From Coccinella septempunctata (lineage: Eukaryota > Arthropoda > Insecta > Coleoptera > Coccinellidae): a DNA stretch of 64,000 nucleotides. Positions 61,521-64,000 of this stretch are shown here, in pieces; position 1 is the stretch's first letter, and each line of letters starts with the position of its first letter. The translations under genes were made by a program, and so were the position numbers. Under the pieces are notes generated by a model, which worked only from the letters and a program-made list of their open reading frames with translations, was not told the origin of the DNA and ran no database searches. The DNA lies in NCBI RefSeq assembly GCF_907165205.1, contig NC_058191.1, positions 31,576,064-31,640,063 on the forward strand, read 5' to 3'.

Positions 61521-63675
61521 GAAGCAAGGGGGATAGTCGTACAAATCCATGCTTACGGATTACCCGTGGTCTCATCTACTAAAGTGACAGAATAACCAAA
61601 AAAAAAAAACGTAACAGTAGTACTGCAATTATTTTTACATATCTGCTAACAACCATGCAAGGGTTGAAACACACGCTTTGATTGCCGGTTTGCGAACATC
61701 TGCGCGTTGCGAAAACAGTTGAAAACGTTTCGAGAGCCACATTTATCCGGTGTCAATCAAACAAAACGTTTGAGTTTCGTTGATTGAGGATCGCGTGCTG
61801 CCACCAGAATGACCTTACGTGTGATTTGCATAAGGACTAGACTTGTTAGGCTTCGGTCTTGACATGCAAACGCAGCACACGCAACTTGCATAAAGTTAAT
61901 GACGGCATCTGGTCCTCGCTGCCAAATTGTGCATAGCTTTTTAAGGCGCAAATCTCATTGCGCCTCTTGTCAACTACATAGGTTATGTCGAATTACTAAA
62001 GGGGGTCAAAACTAAGCATCAATTTGATATATTGCCAATTTCGGTTTGCAATGGATTTGAGGCATTGGCAGGATTAAATGTGAAGTTTATTTATTTCTTT
62101 GGTTACAGTTTGAGAAACAAATACTTAATGCTTTTTTCCATATTCGTGGTTCTCCTGTTTCGATGTATATCGCGAAGACCCAACATCTAGCGCTTTCAAT
62201 AAACCAAGAGATAAAAATACTACCTTGTACCATAATCACTAGTACTTTTTTGACAGAGCTGGTGAAAGCAGGATCGGCAACAATAATCGTTCTTGTCTTC
62301 ACCATGCGGAAAAATATCATATATTACAGATAATTGAAAGAAATTATTGAATCGAAGAGAAAAAGAAAGTAAACTACCTCAGCGCATGAAGAGAAAGAAT
62401 TCCCTATTCCTCCATTTCACTCATATCGTTGCGAGACAGACTTATGAGAAATTTGGCAACTCCGTGTATTGATATGAGCAGTTTTAACCACTGAATAACT
62501 GTTATATAACTGGCGCTCAGGAAATGAGGTTATGCTGATTGATCTTGAAGTTTCGAATGGTTAATCGTATCATTAATTCGATTGAAACACCGGAAGATTC
62601 ATACGATTTGAAAAACATATTCGACGGACATATTCGACGGACGAAATCAGATTCGAATTTAGATGATGTGTTGCTTCAATATTGATTGCTGATTCTAGAT
62701 TGAAAAAAAAAATTGGTGATTTAAACGCATAGGGATACTGACCACGGATATACGAAACCAAATCACTGAATGAAATCAAACTGAAGAAACTGAATTAGTT
62801 AGGTATGATGTATTGACAACTGTCAATCAGATTTCTAGGGATTAATCCATTCAGTATCCTTCCACTAATGCTACCATCATTACTTAAATCCCAAACACTA
62901 GTATGGTATCTACTAAAGCGAGGTTAAATGCCTGTAAACAAGAACGTCAACGTCAACGGGTTAACTTAATACAAGGTTGTTTGGAGTCTTTCCGAGTGGG
63001 CCTCAGCAACTGAAATGACCAGATATCGATCCATTAAGCTTATCGAATAGATAACCTTCCAATAAATGGAGCTCAGAAACCGGGTATAAGTAATAAATCT
63101 ACTTTGTTAGACGACATTAAGCCAGTATAGGCTCACCTATTATGGAAGAGTCCACTGCTTGAAGGTGGCTCTTATTAGCTCAATAATGAAGGTACTGAGG
63201 TTAGAGTGGTACACCTTATTTGTATTTGTAATGCTTCATTTAATTTATAAAGACGCGCCTTAATTTTGGCTGAAGATTCTGAAGAATCATCTTTTGAAAT
63301 TTTCGCATCAGTATCGTGAGCAATTATCTTTCCTGGTCATGTATCAAACATCCTTATCGGAATGCACTGTACCCTATCGTCTCATAATATAACTAATGAA
63401 TGAGTCTATTTTGAGGCACAAGAGCGCTGTCATCCGAAGCTTGGATTTATCAATTAGGGAAATAGCAATGAAAGATGGGATTTGTGGCCATCCATACGGC
63501 TAATGTCAAATAGCTCTGGTTTTGCGGTCATCCAAAGGGTTGCCGGCTTATAACTGACCCTCCCTCGACTCTATTCCACACCGCCAAAAGGGTTATTCCG
63601 CTATATTCGCCGCATTTTCACCCAAACGCACAAGTGTGTTTGCAGTAGTTTCGAACAAGCCGTCCATGTTGGGTT

Positions 63676-63693
63676 TATGCAATTAATTGCATA
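63676..63693. promoter_or_regulatory. 18-bp perfect palindrome, POU/homeodomain-like site
   Basis: TATGCAATTAATTGCATA at 63676-63693 is its own complement. It combines ATGCAAT (octamer-like half sites) with a central TTAATT/AATTAA (homeodomain-like), so it could bind a dimer. It lies in a locally GC-richer stretch of dac intron 1. Confidence 0.45.
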
Positions 63694-64000
63694 TGACTAT
63701 ACCTATAGGACGGTAAATAAAGCAACGGCGTACAAATTGCATTGAAAGTACGAAACCGTATTGTAGTGGTTGCTTTTCAATATCCGATCTACTCGTACCT
63801 TTCATTATCGCCTTGTTTGAATAACCATAATTAAATTTAAGTTGACTGTTAAACTAGCGCGGCCGGACATTTCGGCTTGTACGATCTAATTAGTTACCAT
63901 TGAATCCTCCATTTTGTGGCGTTTTGAGGATGGAACTTACGAGCAATATAACCTTATTTGAGAGCTTGATCTCTGAGGATCTCTCAAATTTAAAGAATAT

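Larger units (their letters stand above)
51436..64000 (+). other. First intron of dac (continues past the window)
   Basis: The following exon (RPGRPPKR...) was not found, so at least 12.5 kb is intron. It holds several MITE-like elements (listed separately), a CGC-rich run at 57588-57610, AT-rich stretches and possible regulatory sites. No other gene is supported. The frames here are short and lack motifs. Confidence 0.7.

Noticed and set aside
1..64000. tRNA, rRNA, CRISPR arrays or bacterial-type operons
   Set aside because: No B-box-like GGTTCGAATCC with matching A box, no rRNA blocks and no regularly spaced short repeats were seen by eye. A tRNAscan-SE and Rfam run would be decisive.

Overview
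This is AT-rich nuclear DNA of an insect, probably a holometabolous one and possibly a beetle. The evidence is short-exon, multi-exon genes with GT-AG introns, a chitin deacetylase, a ZAD-type zinc-finger protein, the first exon of dachshund, and many decayed mobile elements. No prokaryotic, CRISPR, rRNA or tRNA feature was seen.

Left part (about 1.9-30.4 kb): a compact cluster of eight genes, rebuilt by joining open frames across GT-AG splice sites with matching codon phase. In order they are menin (Men1, +), an unrecognised single-frame gene (9.3-9.95 kb, -), a long coiled-coil protein of the CEP135/TSGA10 kind (-), LYRM2 (+), CCDC134 (-), the complex I subunit NDUFC2/B14.5b (+), a chitin deacetylase of the Cda4 type (-, with a signal-peptide exon 3.5 kb away from the rest), a ZAD plus 12-finger C2H2 protein (+), and IFT43 (-). 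Several neighbours are head-to-head with very short shared promoters (coiled-coil/LYRM2, CCDC134/NDUFC2) or tail-to-tail with nearly touching poly(A) signals (NDUFC2/Cda4, zinc finger/IFT43). The genes have no single pathway in common. Two touch mitochondria (LYRM2, NDUFC2), and two suggest cilia or centrioles (IFT43 clearly, the coiled-coil gene tentatively).

Middle part (about 30.4-50.4 kb): a gene desert. It holds decayed non-LTR retrotransposon tails, a mariner transposase relic, an old degenerate satellite-like array (31.4-33.8 kb), several hairpins and GC-richer islands that may be cis-regulatory.

Right part (50.4-64 kb): the promoter/5' UTR and first coding exon of dachshund (dac), carrying the SKI/SNO/DAC domain. 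Its first intron then runs past the window end and contains nested MITE-like elements, a 0.68-kb element with about 115-bp terminal inverted repeats, and a POU/homeodomain-like 18-bp palindrome.

The most unusual signal is a recurring RNA-like motif. A CTGANGA-like box, one extra base, a hairpin and then GAAA (the order of a hammerhead ribozyme core) occurs at four separate places. One of them is a tandem dimer of about 187-bp units at 23.7-24.1 kb that looks like a decayed retrozyme. All are partly degenerate, so activity is doubtful without testing.
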